Shown: positions 15,437-26,090, numbered from the stretch's first letter. The stretch: 64,000 nucleotides of DNA from Fundidesulfovibrio putealis DSM 16056 (GCF_000429325.1 NZ_KE386885.1:337958-401957); one strand, 5' to 3'. Notes: generated from the letters alone by a model not told the origin. Numbers and translations are program-made.

Positions 15437-18400
15437 TCAGTCTGAAACCGACTCTGAAATATCCAGTGGCAGGCGGATGATGAAGCGCGCCCCGCGTCCG
15501 GGGGACGATTCCACGGCCATGTCGCCGCCGTGGTTCTGGGTGATGATGAAGTAACTCACCGAGAGGCCGAGCCCCGTGCCCAGGCCCGGAGCCTTGGTGG
15601 TGAAGAACGGCTCGAACACCCGCTTGCGGATGGCTTCGTCCATGCCCGGCCCGTTGTCTTCCACGGCTATGCGGGCGGACGCTCCTTCCTCCGACAGGCG
15701 TAGCGCGATGCGCGGGCGCTGGCCTGCGGGTGGGTTGGAGGCCAGCGCCTGGGCCGCGTTCTTGATGAGGTTCAGCACCACCTGCTCGATTTCGGTCTTG
15801 GTGCAGCGGGCGACCAGCGGCGCGTCGGGGAAGTCGCGTATTATCTCGATGCGCCGGAAATCGTACTTGCGCTTGAGGTCGTAGTCGCTTTCGGCCAGCT
15901 CCAGGGCCTTTTCCATAAGCTCCGCCAGGTCCGCCGGGGCCATCTTGGACTCGCTGCGGCGGCTGAACTCCAGCATGTTGGAAACGATGTGCGCGGCGCG
16001 CTTGCCTGCATCCTGGATGGCGTCCAGGAACTTGGGGACCTCGCGTGATTCCAGGTAGCTCGCGATGGCCTCCAGGGAACAGCCCGCCTCCTGCGCGCTC
16101 CGGGAGTTGCCGGGCAGGTCGGAGAACAGGCGGCGCTTCACGATCTGCACGCTCTGCAGGATGCCGCCCAGCGGATTGTTTATCTCGTGGGCCATGCCCG
16201 CTGCCAGCCCCCCCACGCTCATCATCTTCTCGGTCTGGAGGACGAGTTCCTCCATGCGCACCCGCTCGGTGACGTCGTCCAGGCGGATGACCGCGCCGCG
16301 CGTCAGCCCTTCGGCGAGCATGGGGAACACCTGGAGGTCGATGAGCCTTTGGTCCCCGGAGACCGTGAGCCTGACCCTGTGCAGCTGCACGGGGCTCCCC
16401 TGGGCCAGGGCGGAGGAGATGGCGTCCTGGTAGGCTACAAGCGGTGCGAAGGCCTGCGCCAGAGGCAGCCCCACGGCTGCGGCTTCTCCGGATTCTGGCG
16501 ACTCTGGCGCATCTGGCGCGCCCAGCAGCCGGGCGGCGGCGCTGTTCAGGTAGGCCACCACGGCCTGCGCGTCCACGCCGATCACCGGGGAGGGCATGGA
16601 GTCCAGGATGTGCTGCATGGACGTCCTGGCGTGTTCCAGGGCCTCCTGGGTGCGGATGCGCTCGGTGGTGTCGGTGAAGACTGTGGCGAAATGTCCGGGC
16701 CAGGGAGAGAAGGCCGAGATGTGGAAGTGCTTGTTCAGGGGTTCGAAGAACACTTCGAAGGTCGTGGGCATGCCGATGGAGGCCACCCGCGAGTAAATGT
16801 CCAGGAATGGGGCCTGCCCGGTGCCGTAAAGGCGCGATGCCAGCTCCCCCACGGCCTTGTCGCGCGCGATGCCCAGGATGGACTCGAAGGCCGGGTTCAC
16901 GTCCAGGAGCCGGTAGTCTGAAATCTCGCCGGACGGGCTGGTGACGATTTCGTGCAGGCTCACGCCCTCGGTCATGGATTCGAAGAGCGTGCGGAACTTG
17001 CGCTCGCTCTGGCGCAGGCTCTCCTCGGCGTAGCGGCGCTCGGTGACGTCCAGGCTGACCGTGAGCACGCTTGCGGGTTCGTCGCCCAGGCCCGGCAGGG
17101 GCAGGCGGCTGGTGGCGAACAGGCGAAGCCCGGCAAAGGGGCTGTCGAAGGCTTCGGCCTCGCAGAAGCGGGGCTTGCCCAAGCGCAACACCTCATGTTC
17201 CTCGGCGCGGGCGAACTCCGCCCACACGGCGGGTGAGCCCAGCGCCGAGTCGGTGGACCCGATCAGTTCGCTGACGGGGCGTCCCAGCAGGCGTCCCAGG
17301 GCGGGGTTGGCCACGGCGTAGCGTCCGTTCGCGTCCTTGACCGAGATGGGGTGGGGGATGTTGTCGATGAGCAGTTTCTGCAGGCCGTGCTGGCGGTCCA
17401 GCTGTTCGTAGAGGCGGGCCAGGTCGGCCCCGGTGGCGTTCAGGGTCTTGGCAAGAAGCCCGATCTCGTCGTCCCGGTCCAGGACCAGGGCCTTGCCCAA
17501 AGACCGGGAGTCCTTGATGTCCGCGATGTGGCGGGTGACGCGCGACAGGGGGTTCAGCACGAACAGCTGCAAGAGCAGGATGCTCGCGCCAAATGACAGC
17601 GCCCCGGCCAGCCCCACCAGCCCCAGGGCCAGATGCATGGAATGGTTGAAAGCCATGGCGTCGGTGTGCGGGTGCACCACGGTGAGCAACAGGACCGGGA
17701 TGCCCAGGAAATCAGGGTAGGCGCAGTGCACGGTGAGCGATTCCTGGGACTCGGACCCCACGAACGCGTCCTTGCCGGCGCGCATGGCCTCCCTGGCCTT
17801 GTCGGCCAGCAGGCCCGGGGCCTTGGCCAGCGGGATCAGCGAGAATTGCAGGCGCAGCTGCTGGGCGATCTGCCCCACCAGCTTGTCGTCCAGGAAGCGT
17901 CCTGCCAGGAGCGTCCCGCGCGAGGGGCCCCAGCCCAGGGAATTGAGCACGGGCTGGTAGCTTATGAGCATGGGGCCAAGCGGAGTGTTCAGGACTCCCT
18001 TGCCCTGGGCCTTGGCGCCGGGGCCCGCGCCGGCTCCTGGCCGCTTTATCTCGTCGGGCAGGTCCTTCAGCAGGGTGCCCAGGGGGATCGATTCGCGGGT
18101 TTCCAGGTCGAACGCGCCTGCGGCCAGGAGCTTGCCCGCCGGGTCGTAGAGGGCCATCAGGTTAAGCCCCGCGCCCCGCAGGGCCTCCCAGGAGAAGGTG
18201 TCGGAGCCGAGCAGCTTGTCGCGGTCGGCGGCGAAGCGGTAGGTGATGTCCGAGACGCTCTTGAAGCGCAGGGTGGAGTCCAGGTGGGCCAGCTCGTTGT
18301 CCAGTCCGCTGGCGGCGCGTCCCAGGTCGTGGAAGGCCTGTTCCTGGTCCAGGCGCTCGAATCCTTCCAGGCCCAGGTAGCGCACGGCCGCCCACCCGGC

Positions 18401-18472
18401 CAGCAGCGTCACCAGCGACGTGGCGAACAGCACCAGGATGACGGTGCGCTTAATGGACAGGCCGACGTACAT
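15437..18472 (-). CDS. CHASE4-HAMP-PAS sensor histidine kinase
   Basis: A 1011-residue inner-membrane sensor. TM1 lies at about 8-30 and TM2 at about 283-307, enclosing a CHASE4-like periplasmic domain. Then come HAMP (about 305-355), three PAS domains (about 360-480, 490-610, 620-745), HisKA with [15 protein letters not shown] (phospho-His) and HATPase with [24 protein letters not shown] and [11 protein letters not shown]. There is no receiver domain and no response regulator gene nearby. The transmitter is clearly paralogous to those at 23702 and 55911. A periplasmic binding-protein gene lies 50 bp upstream on the same strand, so the pair may form a ligand-sensing unit like LuxP/LuxQ. Confidence 0.92.
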   Translation of the reverse strand: MYVGLSIKRTVILVLFATSLVTLLAGWAAVRYLGLEGFERLDQEQAFHDLGRAASGLDNELAHLDSTLRFKSVSDITYRFAADRDKLLGSDTFSWEALRGAGLNLMALYDPAGKLLAAGAFDLETRESIPLGTLLKDLPDEIKRPGAGAGPGAKAQGKGVLNTPLGPMLISYQPVLNSLGWGPSRGTLLAGRFLDDKLVGQIAQQLRLQFSLIPLAKAPGLLADKAREAMRAGKDAFVGSESQESLTVHCAYPDFLGIPVLLLTVVHPHTDAMAFNHSMHLALGLVGLAGALSFGASILLLQLFVLNPLSRVTRHIADIKDSRSLGKALVLDRDDEIGLLAKTLNATGADLARLYEQLDRQHGLQKLLIDNIPHPISVKDANGRYAVANPALGRLLGRPVSELIGSTDSALGSPAVWAEFARAEEHEVLRLGKPRFCEAEAFDSPFAGLRLFATSRLPLPGLGDEPASVLTVSLDVTERRYAEESLRQSERKFRTLFESMTEGVSLHEIVTSPSGEISDYRLLDVNPAFESILGIARDKAVGELASRLYGTGQAPFLDIYSRVASIGMPTTFEVFFEPLNKHFHISAFSPWPGHFATVFTDTTERIRTQEALEHARTSMQHILDSMPSPVIGVDAQAVVAYLNSAAARLLGAPDAPESPESGEAAAVGLPLAQAFAPLVAYQDAISSALAQGSPVQLHRVRLTVSGDQRLIDLQVFPMLAEGLTRGAVIRLDDVTERVRMEELVLQTEKMMSVGGLAAGMAHEINNPLGGILQSVQIVKRRLFSDLPGNSRSAQEAGCSLEAIASYLESREVPKFLDAIQDAGKRAAHIVSNMLEFSRRSESKMAPADLAELMEKALELAESDYDLKRKYDFRRIEIIRDFPDAPLVARCTKTEIEQVVLNLIKNAAQALASNPPAGQRPRIALRLSEEGASARIAVEDNGPGMDEAIRKRVFEPFFTTKAPGLGTGLGLSVSYFIITQNHGGDMAVESSPGRGARFIIRLPLDISESVSD

Positions 18473-18522
18473 GATCTGCTTTTACCGCCCTTGGCGTCCG
18501 GACCGGGAGCGTCGGGGACGGG

Positions 18523-19662
18523 TCATTGTTCCAGCCGGACGACGTCGCCGCTCTGCCAGACGCCCATGGACAGGTTCTCGGCCTTGTAGAGCTCGTGGCG
18601 TTCGCGGCTGAAGGGGCGCACGAACTCCTGGCTTACGCCCTGGAAGCGTTCGATGTTCTCCAGGGCGTCGCGGATTGCCGGTCCCTGGTCGGAGCCGGCC
18701 TCGCTCATGGCCTGGAGGACCAGTCTGGTCCCTTCGTAGGCCGCTTCAACGAACTTGAAGGGGTAGTAGCCCTGGTGGCGGTACTTTGCGCGCACGATGG
18801 CGTCGATCTCGCGTGATTTGGGGCTGTCCTGGGCCGAGGAGCCAAGCACGCCGGTGAGCCCGTTGGAGAGGCGGTCGGGCAGCGCCTTGATGGGATGTAG
18901 GAAGAACGGATACTGCCCGATGAGGCGCGCCTTGAAGCCCACAGCGTCCGCGCCGCGCACGAAGTTGGCGACTTCCCTGCCCAGGCTCAGCACGGCCACG
19001 GCGTCCAGGGGGGTCTTTTGCAGTTCGCGGATCTTCCCGGTCATGTCCAGTTCGCCCAGGTCGAACTCCACCACGGCGGCGGGCTTCAGCCCGCGCTCGG
19101 CCATGAGCTCGGTCAGGTCCTGCCGGGCCAGCTGCCCGTAGGGGGTGGTGTCGCAGGCGATGGCCAGGCGGGGAAAGCGCGGCGCGGCCCAGTCCAGCAG
19201 CTTCTTTATCTGCTCGCGGTCGGGCAGGGTGGCCCGGAAGATGTAGTTCTTCGGGGCGTCCCGGTAGATTGTGGTCAGCTTGGTGGCCGAGGCGGTGAGC
19301 AGCATGAGGGGCTTCTGGGCCTCCTGCATGATGGGGATCATGGCCAGGGCGTTGCCACTGTTGGCCGGACCCAGCACGGCGGCCACGTTTTCCCTGCCGA
19401 TGAGCAGTCGGACGTTATCGGCGGCCTTCTGCGGGTTGGTCTCGTCGTCCAGCACCACTGCCTGGACGGGTCTGCCTGCCACGCCGCCGGAGGCGTTGGT
19501 CTCGGCCACGGCGATCTCCACCCCCCACAACAGGTACTGCCCGATGTCGGCGGCCGACCCGGTCAGGGGGATGTTCACTCCTATCCTTGCCACTTCGGCC
19601 GGGAAGGCCGACGAAGGCAGGCTCAGAAGCAAGACCAGCAGTGCGACTGCGCGCAGACCCAT
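18523..19662 (-). CDS. periplasmic substrate-binding protein (type 1, Leu/amide-binding like)
   Basis: A 379-residue exported protein: signal peptide to about residue 22 (SSAFPAE), then the two-lobed type 1 periplasmic-binding fold with GVNIPLTGSAADIGQYLLWGVEIAVAE and the AVLGPANSGNALAM hinge strand. The closest families bind branched-chain amino acids, amides or short organic acids for ABC import. No permease or ATPase gene is present; the downstream partner is a CHASE4 histidine kinase 50 bp away, so a sensory rather than transport role is inferred. GAGGAG lies five to six nucleotides before the ATG at 19662. Confidence 0.9.
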   Translation of the reverse strand: MGLRAVALLVLLLSLPSSAFPAEVARIGVNIPLTGSAADIGQYLLWGVEIAVAETNASGGVAGRPVQAVVLDDETNPQKAADNVRLLIGRENVAAVLGPANSGNALAMIPIMQEAQKPLMLLTASATKLTTIYRDAPKNYIFRATLPDREQIKKLLDWAAPRFPRLAIACDTTPYGQLARQDLTELMAERGLKPAAVVEFDLGELDMTGKIRELQKTPLDAVAVLSLGREVANFVRGADAVGFKARLIGQYPFFLHPIKALPDRLSNGLTGVLGSSAQDSPKSREIDAIVRAKYRHQGYYPFKFVEAAYEGTRLVLQAMSEAGSDQGPAIRDALENIERFQGVSQEFVRPFSRERHELYKAENLSMGVWQSGDVVRLEQ

Positions 19663-19762
19663 GGCTACTCCTCTGTGCAGAATGCGTGAATGGCGTCTAA
19701 GATGCAGTTCTGTGTATATTCCCCATCGGATGCAGTATGCGCAAGCATGAAATGTCCGATTC

Positions 19763-21220
19763 TCACAGGATGGGAGAAAGCAGCCGCGCCAAGCGGACGG
19801 CGGCCTTGAAGCCCATCCAGCGGTCCTCGTAGTCGGCGGCGGTGGCCGGGGTGCAGCGGGCGAAATCCTCCAGGAGCATGGCCTCCACCTGGGACGCGAA
19901 ATCCTCGTCCGCCACGGCCAGGGTCAGCTCGAAGTTCAGGCGGAAGGACCTGTTGTCGCAGTTGGCGGTGCCCACCGTGGCCAGCCGGTCGTCCACCAGT
20001 ATCACTTTCTGGTGCAGGAAGCCCGGCCTGAAGCGGAAGAATTTGATGCCGAGCTTCTCCAGTTCCGGGAAATACGAGAAGGACGCCAGATACACCATCT
20101 TGTGGTCGGGCTTTTGCGGCAGCATCACCCGCACGTCCACGCCGCGAAGCGCGGCCAGCTGGAGCGCGGTGGTGACTTCCCGGTCCGGCACGAAATAGGG
20201 GCTGACGATCCACAGGCGGGTTCGCGCGGCTTCGACAAGTTGCAGGAAGGCCAGGGTGTAGGTCTCCACGTGGTCCGCCGGGCCGCTGGGGATGGCCAGC
20301 ATGGGCATGGCCGCGCGGGAGACGCCTTCGGGCTCGGCTGGCTGCCAGTTCAGGTCGGGCAGGTCGTGGGTGGCCCAGTACCAGTCTTCGGCGAAGCTCA
20401 GCTGCACCGTGGACACCACCGGGCCGTCGCAACGCAGGTGGGTGTCGCGCCACAGGCCGAAGCGGGAGCTTCGGCCCATGTATTCGTCGCCTACGTTGTG
20501 TCCGCCTACGAAAGCTGTGTTGCCGTCGGTGATGACGATCTTGCGGTGGTTTCGGAAGTTCAGCTGGAACCGGTTGCGCCAGCCCTTGGTGGTGTTGAAC
20601 GCGTGGGCCTTGACCCCGGAGTCCCGCAGTTCGCGCAGGTAGGCTTCGGGCAGGGCGTGGCAGCCGATCTCGTCGTAGAGCAGGAGCACCCGCACGCCCT
20701 GGCGGGCCTTGGCCGTAAGGCGGTCCTTGAATTCGCGCCCGATTTCGTCGTCGTGGATGATGAAGAACTGCACCAGGATGTAGTCCGTGGCGTGGGCCAT
20801 CTCGGCGAAGATGGCCTCGAAGGTGTCCGGGCCGTTCTTCAGGAGCGCAGCGCGGTTGCCGCCGGTGAAGGGCATGCCCGCCAGCTTCTCCAGAACGGAC
20901 AGGGTCCCTCCCAGGCCGGGGCGCAGGCTGGAGATATCCACCAGATTGCGTTCCAGCTCGTGGCGCAGGGCTTCGATCTCGTTTGAGCCTTCGCGCCGGG
21001 CCGTGACGTAGCCGTGGAAGCGGCCACGCCCGAAAATCCAGTACAGGGGCACGGCCACGTACGGAAACACCAGCATGGACAGAACCCAGGCGATGGCCCC
21101 CTGGGACGAACGGGTGGAGAACAGGGCGTTGACCGCCGAGACCGCGCCAGCCGCGTGGAACAGGGCCAGGAGCATCAGGAACGCATGCTCCAGGGTCATG
21201 AAGAGGTGATGTTCGGTCAC
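19763..21220 (-). CDS. cls: cardiolipin synthase (phospholipase D family)
   Basis: A 485-residue membrane enzyme that condenses two phosphatidylglycerols into cardiolipin and glycerol. Two N-terminal membrane helices (about 8-28 and 38-62) precede two PLD active sites: NHRKIVITDGNTAFVGG (first HKD) and HQKVILVDDRLATVGTAN (second HKD), each followed by the expected Gly-Asn/Asp context. Its length matches bacterial Cls (about 480). The GTG start at 21220 has GGAGG five nucleotides upstream. It is monocistronic and divergent from the methyltransferase gene at 21425. Confidence 0.95.
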   Translation of the reverse strand: MTEHHLFMTLEHAFLMLLALFHAAGAVSAVNALFSTRSSQGAIAWVLSMLVFPYVAVPLYWIFGRGRFHGYVTARREGSNEIEALRHELERNLVDISSLRPGLGGTLSVLEKLAGMPFTGGNRAALLKNGPDTFEAIFAEMAHATDYILVQFFIIHDDEIGREFKDRLTAKARQGVRVLLLYDEIGCHALPEAYLRELRDSGVKAHAFNTTKGWRNRFQLNFRNHRKIVITDGNTAFVGGHNVGDEYMGRSSRFGLWRDTHLRCDGPVVSTVQLSFAEDWYWATHDLPDLNWQPAEPEGVSRAAMPMLAIPSGPADHVETYTLAFLQLVEAARTRLWIVSPYFVPDREVTTALQLAALRGVDVRVMLPQKPDHKMVYLASFSYFPELEKLGIKFFRFRPGFLHQKVILVDDRLATVGTANCDNRSFRLNFELTLAVADEDFASQVEAMLLEDFARCTPATAADYEDRWMGFKAAVRLARLLSPIL

Positions 21221-21424
21221 CGACGCCTCCAGGGAAATATGACCTGTTCATAACAGGGCCGGGAGGCGTTTGCCATGGGGAAAAAGCGAAATCCGGCTTG
21301 GCTCGGGACGCGATGTATCGGTCCTGCGCAAGAAGATGATTGAATCGGCGGGAGCGCAGGAGTATTGGGTCGCCAGACCCGCCCGGTCGCGTCCGCGCCC
21401 CGGCCAAAACGCAAGGAGACGCCC

Positions 21425-22471
21425 ATGAACATCGTCATCTGGGGGACAGGCCCAAAGGCCCTGGAATTTGCCGGGCTGTGCGACCCGGCCAAGGTGTCCG
21501 TGCTGGCCTTCGTGGACGAGGACCCGGCCCGCCAGGGTACGACGTTCCTGGGCCGCGAGGTGCTGGCCCCCGGGGTGGTGTCGCGGCTCACCTTCGACGC
21601 GCTGTTTCTCTCCACGCGGGACTGGCAGGCGGACAAGGAGCGCATCGCGCGCGAGTGCGGCATTCCGGGGGAGAAAATCCGGGCCTATTACCAGAACCGT
21701 TTCGCCCTGCTGCGCGAGATCGGGCGCGAGGGGCTCATCCCCGCGACCTTCACCGACGAGGACGTCGCCCGGCTGGACTCCTTTCCCTGGTACCACAGCG
21801 TGGAGGTGTTCCCGGGCGTGTTCACGCCGGGCTGGGCCGAGCTCCAGACCTTCCTCGTCGACCAGCTGGCCCCGGAGCAGGTGGCCGGAAAGAAGGTGCT
21901 GGACATCGGAGCCTGGACCGGGCCGTACACCTTCGAGATGGAGCGCCGGGGCGCGCTCGTCACGGCCTACGACATCCAGGACCCCCAGGCCAGCGGCTTC
22001 AACCTGCTGAAGGGCATCCGGGGGGCCAAGGCCGAATACATCCGGGACAGTGTGTACAACCTGCCGGAGCATTTCGACAAAACCTTCGACGTCATCATGT
22101 TCTTCGGGGTGTACTACCACCTGTTCAACCCCATGCTGGCCTTCACCAACATCCACCAGTCCCTGAAGGACGACGGGATCATGCTCTTCGAGGGCGCGGT
22201 GCTGGAGTACGCCTACGAGATGGACTCGGAGTGGGCTCCCCGCAAGGACCGCATGGGGCCGTACCTGGAGGTCCCCCTGGCATACTTCACCCGGGGCGAC
22301 TGCTACGGCCACTGGAGCAACTGGTATGTGCCCAACGTGCTGTGCCTGCGCGAGTGGATCATGGCCGCAGGGTTCGAGATCCTGGACATGTACCTGGTCC
22401 GGGGCGGCTCCAGGGCCTACGGCATGGCCCGCAAGAGCACCCCGGTGGTCCCTGAGGAGCACAGCAGGTAG
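21425..22471 (+). CDS. CmoB-like (DUF1698) SAM methyltransferase with N-terminal Rossmann-like domain
   Basis: A 348-residue two-domain protein. Residues 1-95 look like a small nucleotide-binding fold (IVIWGTGPKALEFAGL, a second acidic strand, LFLSTRDW), of the kind found on sugar-modifying methyltransferases. Residues 115-335 match the CmoB/DUF1698 class: SFPWYHSVEVFPGVFTPG, then VLDIGAWTGPYTFEMERRGA (SAM site) and DVIMFFGVYYHL. The fusion suggests a substrate other than tRNA, perhaps a nucleotide sugar or surface glycan, but this is inference. AAGGAG lies seven nucleotides before the ATG. A dispersed terminator repeat follows at 22660-22736. Confidence 0.8.
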   Translation: MNIVIWGTGPKALEFAGLCDPAKVSVLAFVDEDPARQGTTFLGREVLAPGVVSRLTFDALFLSTRDWQADKERIARECGIPGEKIRAYYQNRFALLREIGREGLIPATFTDEDVARLDSFPWYHSVEVFPGVFTPGWAELQTFLVDQLAPEQVAGKKVLDIGAWTGPYTFEMERRGALVTAYDIQDPQASGFNLLKGIRGAKAEYIRDSVYNLPEHFDKTFDVIMFFGVYYHLFNPMLAFTNIHQSLKDDGIMLFEGAVLEYAYEMDSEWAPRKDRMGPYLEVPLAYFTRGDCYGHWSNWYVPNVLCLREWIMAAGFEILDMYLVRGGSRAYGMARKSTPVVPEEHSR

Positions 22472-22659
22472 GACGCGTTCTGTCCACTCAAGATCAGAGA
22501 CGTCTGCCAGTCCTGGCCCGTCGGCCCCGCAGCGTCCGTTTCTGGCGCTGCGGCCCCGAACCACAATCACTTAAGCCCCGGCCCTGCCGGAGCCGCAAGG
22601 GCCTCGCCTCCGGCCAGCTGGCCGGGCCAGAACCTGCTCATGTGGCGTACTCAGAACAC

Positions 22660-22736
22660 GTTCATACAATTTACGAACCCAAACCAAGAGAACCATTAAT
22701 TTAATTTTTGAAAAACATGTTCATGTTTTTCAAAAA
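22660..22736 (+). repeat. dispersed terminator-like repeat, copy c
   Basis: Plus-strand arm starting GTTCATAC and including CAAGAGAACCATT, then a perfect 15-bp palindromic stem with TT centre (22705-22736). It is downstream of the methyltransferase gene in the same orientation and 32 nt before the rarD start. The rest of 22472-22659 holds GC-rich short dyads and no gene. Confidence 0.75.
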
Positions 22737-22767
22737 CGCGTCACGAGCGCATCCGAGACACGCCATC

Positions 22768-23679
22768 ATGCTTGAAAACCGTTCCCTGTCCGGCCTGCTG
22801 GCCGCCACCTTCGCCTTCGTCTGCTGGGGGCTTCTGCCCCTGTACTGGAAAGCTCTGGCCGCCGTGTCCGCCCAGGAGATCATCTGCCACCGCATCGTGT
22901 GGTCGCTTGCCTGCACGGGGCTCCTGCTCGTAGCCCAGGGCCGCCTTGCCGAAGTGCGCAAGGCGCTCGGAACACGCCGGGACATGCTGCTCCTGGCCGC
23001 CAGCAGCAGCCTCATCGGCATGAACTGGTTCCTGTATATCTGGGCTGTGAACGCCGGGCATGTGCTGGAAGCGAGTCTTGGCTACTACCTGAACCCGCTG
23101 GTGAACGTGGCGCTTGGGCGGATGGTGTTTCGCGACAAGCTGCGCCGTCCCCAGGCCATCGCCGTGGGGCTGGCAGCCACGGGCGTGGCGGTGCAGCTTG
23201 TGATGCAGGGGCGTCTGCCCTGGATCGCCCTGTGCCTGGCGGTGAGCTTCGGCCTGTACGGCATGGTGCGCAAGCTCATGACCGTGGAGTCCCTGCCCGG
23301 GCTCTTCCTGGAGACCATGATGCTGGCCGGGCCTGCGGCGGCCTATCTTCTGTGGCTGGCGGCGCAGGGCCTTGGAGGCATGGGCCATCTGGGCCTGGGG
23401 ACGGATGCGCTGCTCGTCGGCGCGGGGCTGGTGACCACCGTGCCGCTCCTGGCTTTCGCCTTCGGGGCCAGGCAGATCACCATGACCACGCTCGGGGTGC
23501 TGCAATACCTGGGGCCTACGGGCATGTTCCTCTTGGGCGCGCTGGTCTACGGCGAGCCGTTCGGGACCTGGCAGGCCGTGACGTTCGGCTTCATCTGGGC
23601 GGGGGTGATCCTGTACACGGCGGACGGCGTCCTGCGGCTGCGGGGGATTCCGCTCGGGGGCAGGTCAGCCGGGCGCTGA
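22768..23679 (+). CDS. rarD: RarD-type EamA/DMT permease
   Basis: A 303-residue inner-membrane protein with ten predicted helices, made of two EamA repeats. RarD signatures are FVCWGLLPLYWKAL, the acidic/His segment SAQEIICHRIVWSL, the loop SLIGMNWFLYIWAVNAGHVLEASLGYYLNPL and the late PLLAFAFGARQITMTTLGVLQYLGPT. RarD proteins were named for chloramphenicol sensitivity, but their transported metabolite is unknown. The start is taken at 22768; an in-frame extension upstream would translate the terminator hairpin and is not believed. It ends 22 bp from the convergent PocR-kinase gene. Confidence 0.9.
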   Translation: MLENRSLSGLLAATFAFVCWGLLPLYWKALAAVSAQEIICHRIVWSLACTGLLLVAQGRLAEVRKALGTRRDMLLLAASSSLIGMNWFLYIWAVNAGHVLEASLGYYLNPLVNVALGRMVFRDKLRRPQAIAVGLAATGVAVQLVMQGRLPWIALCLAVSFGLYGMVRKLMTVESLPGLFLETMMLAGPAAAYLLWLAAQGLGGMGHLGLGTDALLVGAGLVTTVPLLAFAFGARQITMTTLGVLQYLGPTGMFLLGALVYGEPFGTWQAVTFGFIWAGVILYTADGVLRLRGIPLGGRSAGR

Positions 23680-23701
23680 GGCGGACGCTGAGCCGGGCCG
23701 C

Positions 23702-25852
23702 CTACCCCTGCGGGCGGGTCAGGGGCAGCCTGACCGTGAAGCGCGACCCCTTGCCCGGCCAGGAATTCACCGAGAGGCTCCCCTGGTGGTTGTTGGCCAC
23801 GATGAAGTAGGACACGGACAGCCCCAGTCCCGTTCCCTCGCCCACCGGCTTGGTGGTGAAGAAGGGCTCGAAGATCTTGCGGGTGAGCTCCTGGTCCATG
23901 CCGCAGCCGTTGTCCTCCACCTCTATCACGGCCATGTCGCCGTCCCTGCGGGTGCGCAGGGTGATGACCGGCGCGGGCTGTCCGGACATGGCGTAGGCGG
24001 CGTTGCCCAGGAGGTTCATGAACACCTGCTGGATCTGGGGGCCTGAACAGGGAACCTCGGGCAGGCCGGGGTCGTATTCGCGCACGATGCGGATGTTGCG
24101 GAAGTCGAATTTCTTCTTCAGGTTGTAGTCGGTGGAGCAGAGTTCCACGGACTTGTCCAGGAGTTCGCCCAGGTCGGTAGGGGCGTTGTTGGAGGTGGTC
24201 CTGCGGCTGAATTCGAGCATGCTGGCCACGATCTGGGCCGCGCGCAGCCCGGCCTCGCGAACGGATTTCAGCGAATCGATGATCTCGCGGTCCTGGGCGT
24301 AGCGCACGATGGACGAGAACTCGCACCCGGCGGCTCTGGCGGCCGTTGCGTTCACAGGAACGTCCTGGGTGAGCCTGCGCACCACCACCTGGACGTTCTG
24401 GAGAATGCCGCTCAGGGGGTTGTTGATCTCGTGGGCCATGCCTGCGGCCAGTCCGCCCACGCTCATCATCTTTTCGGTCTGCACCATCACGTCCTGCATG
24501 CACTTGTGCTCGGTGATGTCGGTGTGGGTGCCGCTCATGCGCAGGGGCTTGCCTTCGGGGTCGCGCCGGACCACCTTGGCCTGGTCCAGTATCCAGCGGT
24601 ACAGGCCGTCTTTTGCGCGCATGCGGTATTCCACCCGGTGCATGGGGGTGAGCCCGGCCAGGTGGTCCTGGATGGATTTCACGGCGCGGCCCCTGTCCTC
24701 GGGGTGGATCAGGTCAGTCCACTCCGAGAGGCTCTGGTTGACCGCGTCCTGGCTGTACCCGAGCATCTGGGTCCAGAAGATGTTTCGTTTCACCGTGTTG
24801 GATTCGATGTCCCAGTCCCAGAGGCCGAGCTGGCTTCCCTCCAGGACCGATTCGAGCCGTTCCTCGCTTTCGCGCAGGGCCTCGTCCGCCAGTTTACGCT
24901 CGGTAATGTCCTCGTAGATGCCGAGCACCCCCACCACGGTGCCGTTCTCGTCGGTCAGGGGCATCTTGCTGGTGTCCAGCCAGAGGCGCTGCCCGTCGCT
25001 TTGCATCTGCTGCTCAATGATGTGGGGCTTGGGCTGGTTGGCGGACATCACGAAGCGGTCGTCGGCGCGGTAGGCTTCGGACTCTTCCGGGAGCCAGGGC
25101 AGGTCGAAGTCGGTCTTGCCCACGATGAGCGCGGGGTCGTCTATCCCGGCGGCCTTGGCGAAGGCCCGGTTGCAGCCCTGGTAGACGCTGTCCCTGTCCT
25201 TCCAGAAAATGGACTGGGGAACGGTGTTCAGGATGGTCGCCAGCACCCGGCGGTTTTCGCGCAGGGCCTCCTCGGCCCGTTCCTTTTCGCGGATGATCTC
25301 GGCCTGGCGCAGGTTCTGGTAGGCCCGCCGGGAAATCTCGTTGGCCAGCAGGTACAAAGCTTCGGCCACCTTCCCGAACTGCTCCTGCGACATGACCGTC
25401 ACCTCGGCCAGGGCCGCCTTGAAGCTGTCCGGGTCTGCGCCGATCTCGTGCGCGTAGCGCAGCATGGTCGCTTCGTCCTGGGCCTCGTTTCGCACCTGTC
25501 CGATAAGCCAGTTGGCCACGTGCCTTCCGCCCACGGTGATGCTCACCCCGGCGTCCCACAGTCCGCCGCTCAGGCAGGGCTGTATGGTGGGGCCGTCCGG
25601 AGTGTAGCGGCCCAGGACCGAGTCGGACGCAAAACAGTTGGCGCGCCCTTTTTCCGTTTTGCGGATGACGTCCTTGCACAGGCGGCAGAAGTTGCTCGGC
25701 TGGGTGATGGGCGTGCCGTCGAGCCGGGTGATGAGCGAGGCCACCTGGCTTGCTCCGGCGAAGGCGTCCTGGATCTTCTGGAGATCGGCAAGATCGAAGA
25801 GATCCTCGAATTCAACCTGGGGGGATCCGGTGGGCGGCTGACGTTCATTCAT
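23702..25852 (-). CDS. PocR-PAS-PAS histidine kinase, cytoplasmic
   Basis: A 716-residue soluble kinase with no membrane segment. Residues about 12-175 form a PocR sensory domain with a conserved cysteine set (NFCRLCKDVIRK, ANCFASD, QPCLSGGLWDAG), which in this family is linked to sensing small hydrocarbons or redox state. Two PAS domains follow (about 200-330 and 335-460, the second PAS_3-like with WDWDIE), then HisKA ([15 protein letters not shown]) and HATPase ([24 protein letters not shown]). The transmitter is paralogous to those at 15437 and 55911. No response regulator is adjacent. The start at 25852 has only a weak AAGG site. Confidence 0.9.
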   Translation of the reverse strand: MNERQPPTGSPQVEFEDLFDLADLQKIQDAFAGASQVASLITRLDGTPITQPSNFCRLCKDVIRKTEKGRANCFASDSVLGRYTPDGPTIQPCLSGGLWDAGVSITVGGRHVANWLIGQVRNEAQDEATMLRYAHEIGADPDSFKAALAEVTVMSQEQFGKVAEALYLLANEISRRAYQNLRQAEIIREKERAEEALRENRRVLATILNTVPQSIFWKDRDSVYQGCNRAFAKAAGIDDPALIVGKTDFDLPWLPEESEAYRADDRFVMSANQPKPHIIEQQMQSDGQRLWLDTSKMPLTDENGTVVGVLGIYEDITERKLADEALRESEERLESVLEGSQLGLWDWDIESNTVKRNIFWTQMLGYSQDAVNQSLSEWTDLIHPEDRGRAVKSIQDHLAGLTPMHRVEYRMRAKDGLYRWILDQAKVVRRDPEGKPLRMSGTHTDITEHKCMQDVMVQTEKMMSVGGLAAGMAHEINNPLSGILQNVQVVVRRLTQDVPVNATAARAAGCEFSSIVRYAQDREIIDSLKSVREAGLRAAQIVASMLEFSRRTTSNNAPTDLGELLDKSVELCSTDYNLKKKFDFRNIRIVREYDPGLPEVPCSGPQIQQVFMNLLGNAAYAMSGQPAPVITLRTRRDGDMAVIEVEDNGCGMDQELTRKIFEPFFTTKPVGEGTGLGLSVSYFIVANNHQGSLSVNSWPGKGSRFTVRLPLTRPQG

Positions 25853-26032
25853 GGCCTTGCCTGTCCGGGGCGCGGCAAAAGAAATCGCGCCCGGAAGTTG
25901 CAGTCGTTGTCCAGCGTCTGGTCCGCGAAGTGTATTTATCTGGCGTATGAAATCTACTGGCCACCAATACACTATCCTGCTTCGCGTGCCAGGACAACCT
26001 GTCCGGCAGGCGCTCCGGGCGGCAAACCCCGG

Positions 26033-26060
26033 AAAAGCCCCGTGCGGCGCGGCGCGGGGC
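26033..26060 (-). terminator. terminator of mltD
   Basis: A GCCCCG/CGGGGC stem (26037-26042 with 26055-26060) followed on the minus strand by TTTTCC, 30 nt after the mltD stop. Confidence 0.55.
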
Positions 26061-26090
26061 CTTTCGGAAAATCTGGGCGCAATACGCGCA

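Noticed and set aside
22708-22767. N-terminal extension of rarD from an upstream ATG
   Set aside because: It would translate the terminator palindrome; the homologous start is the ATG at 22768.
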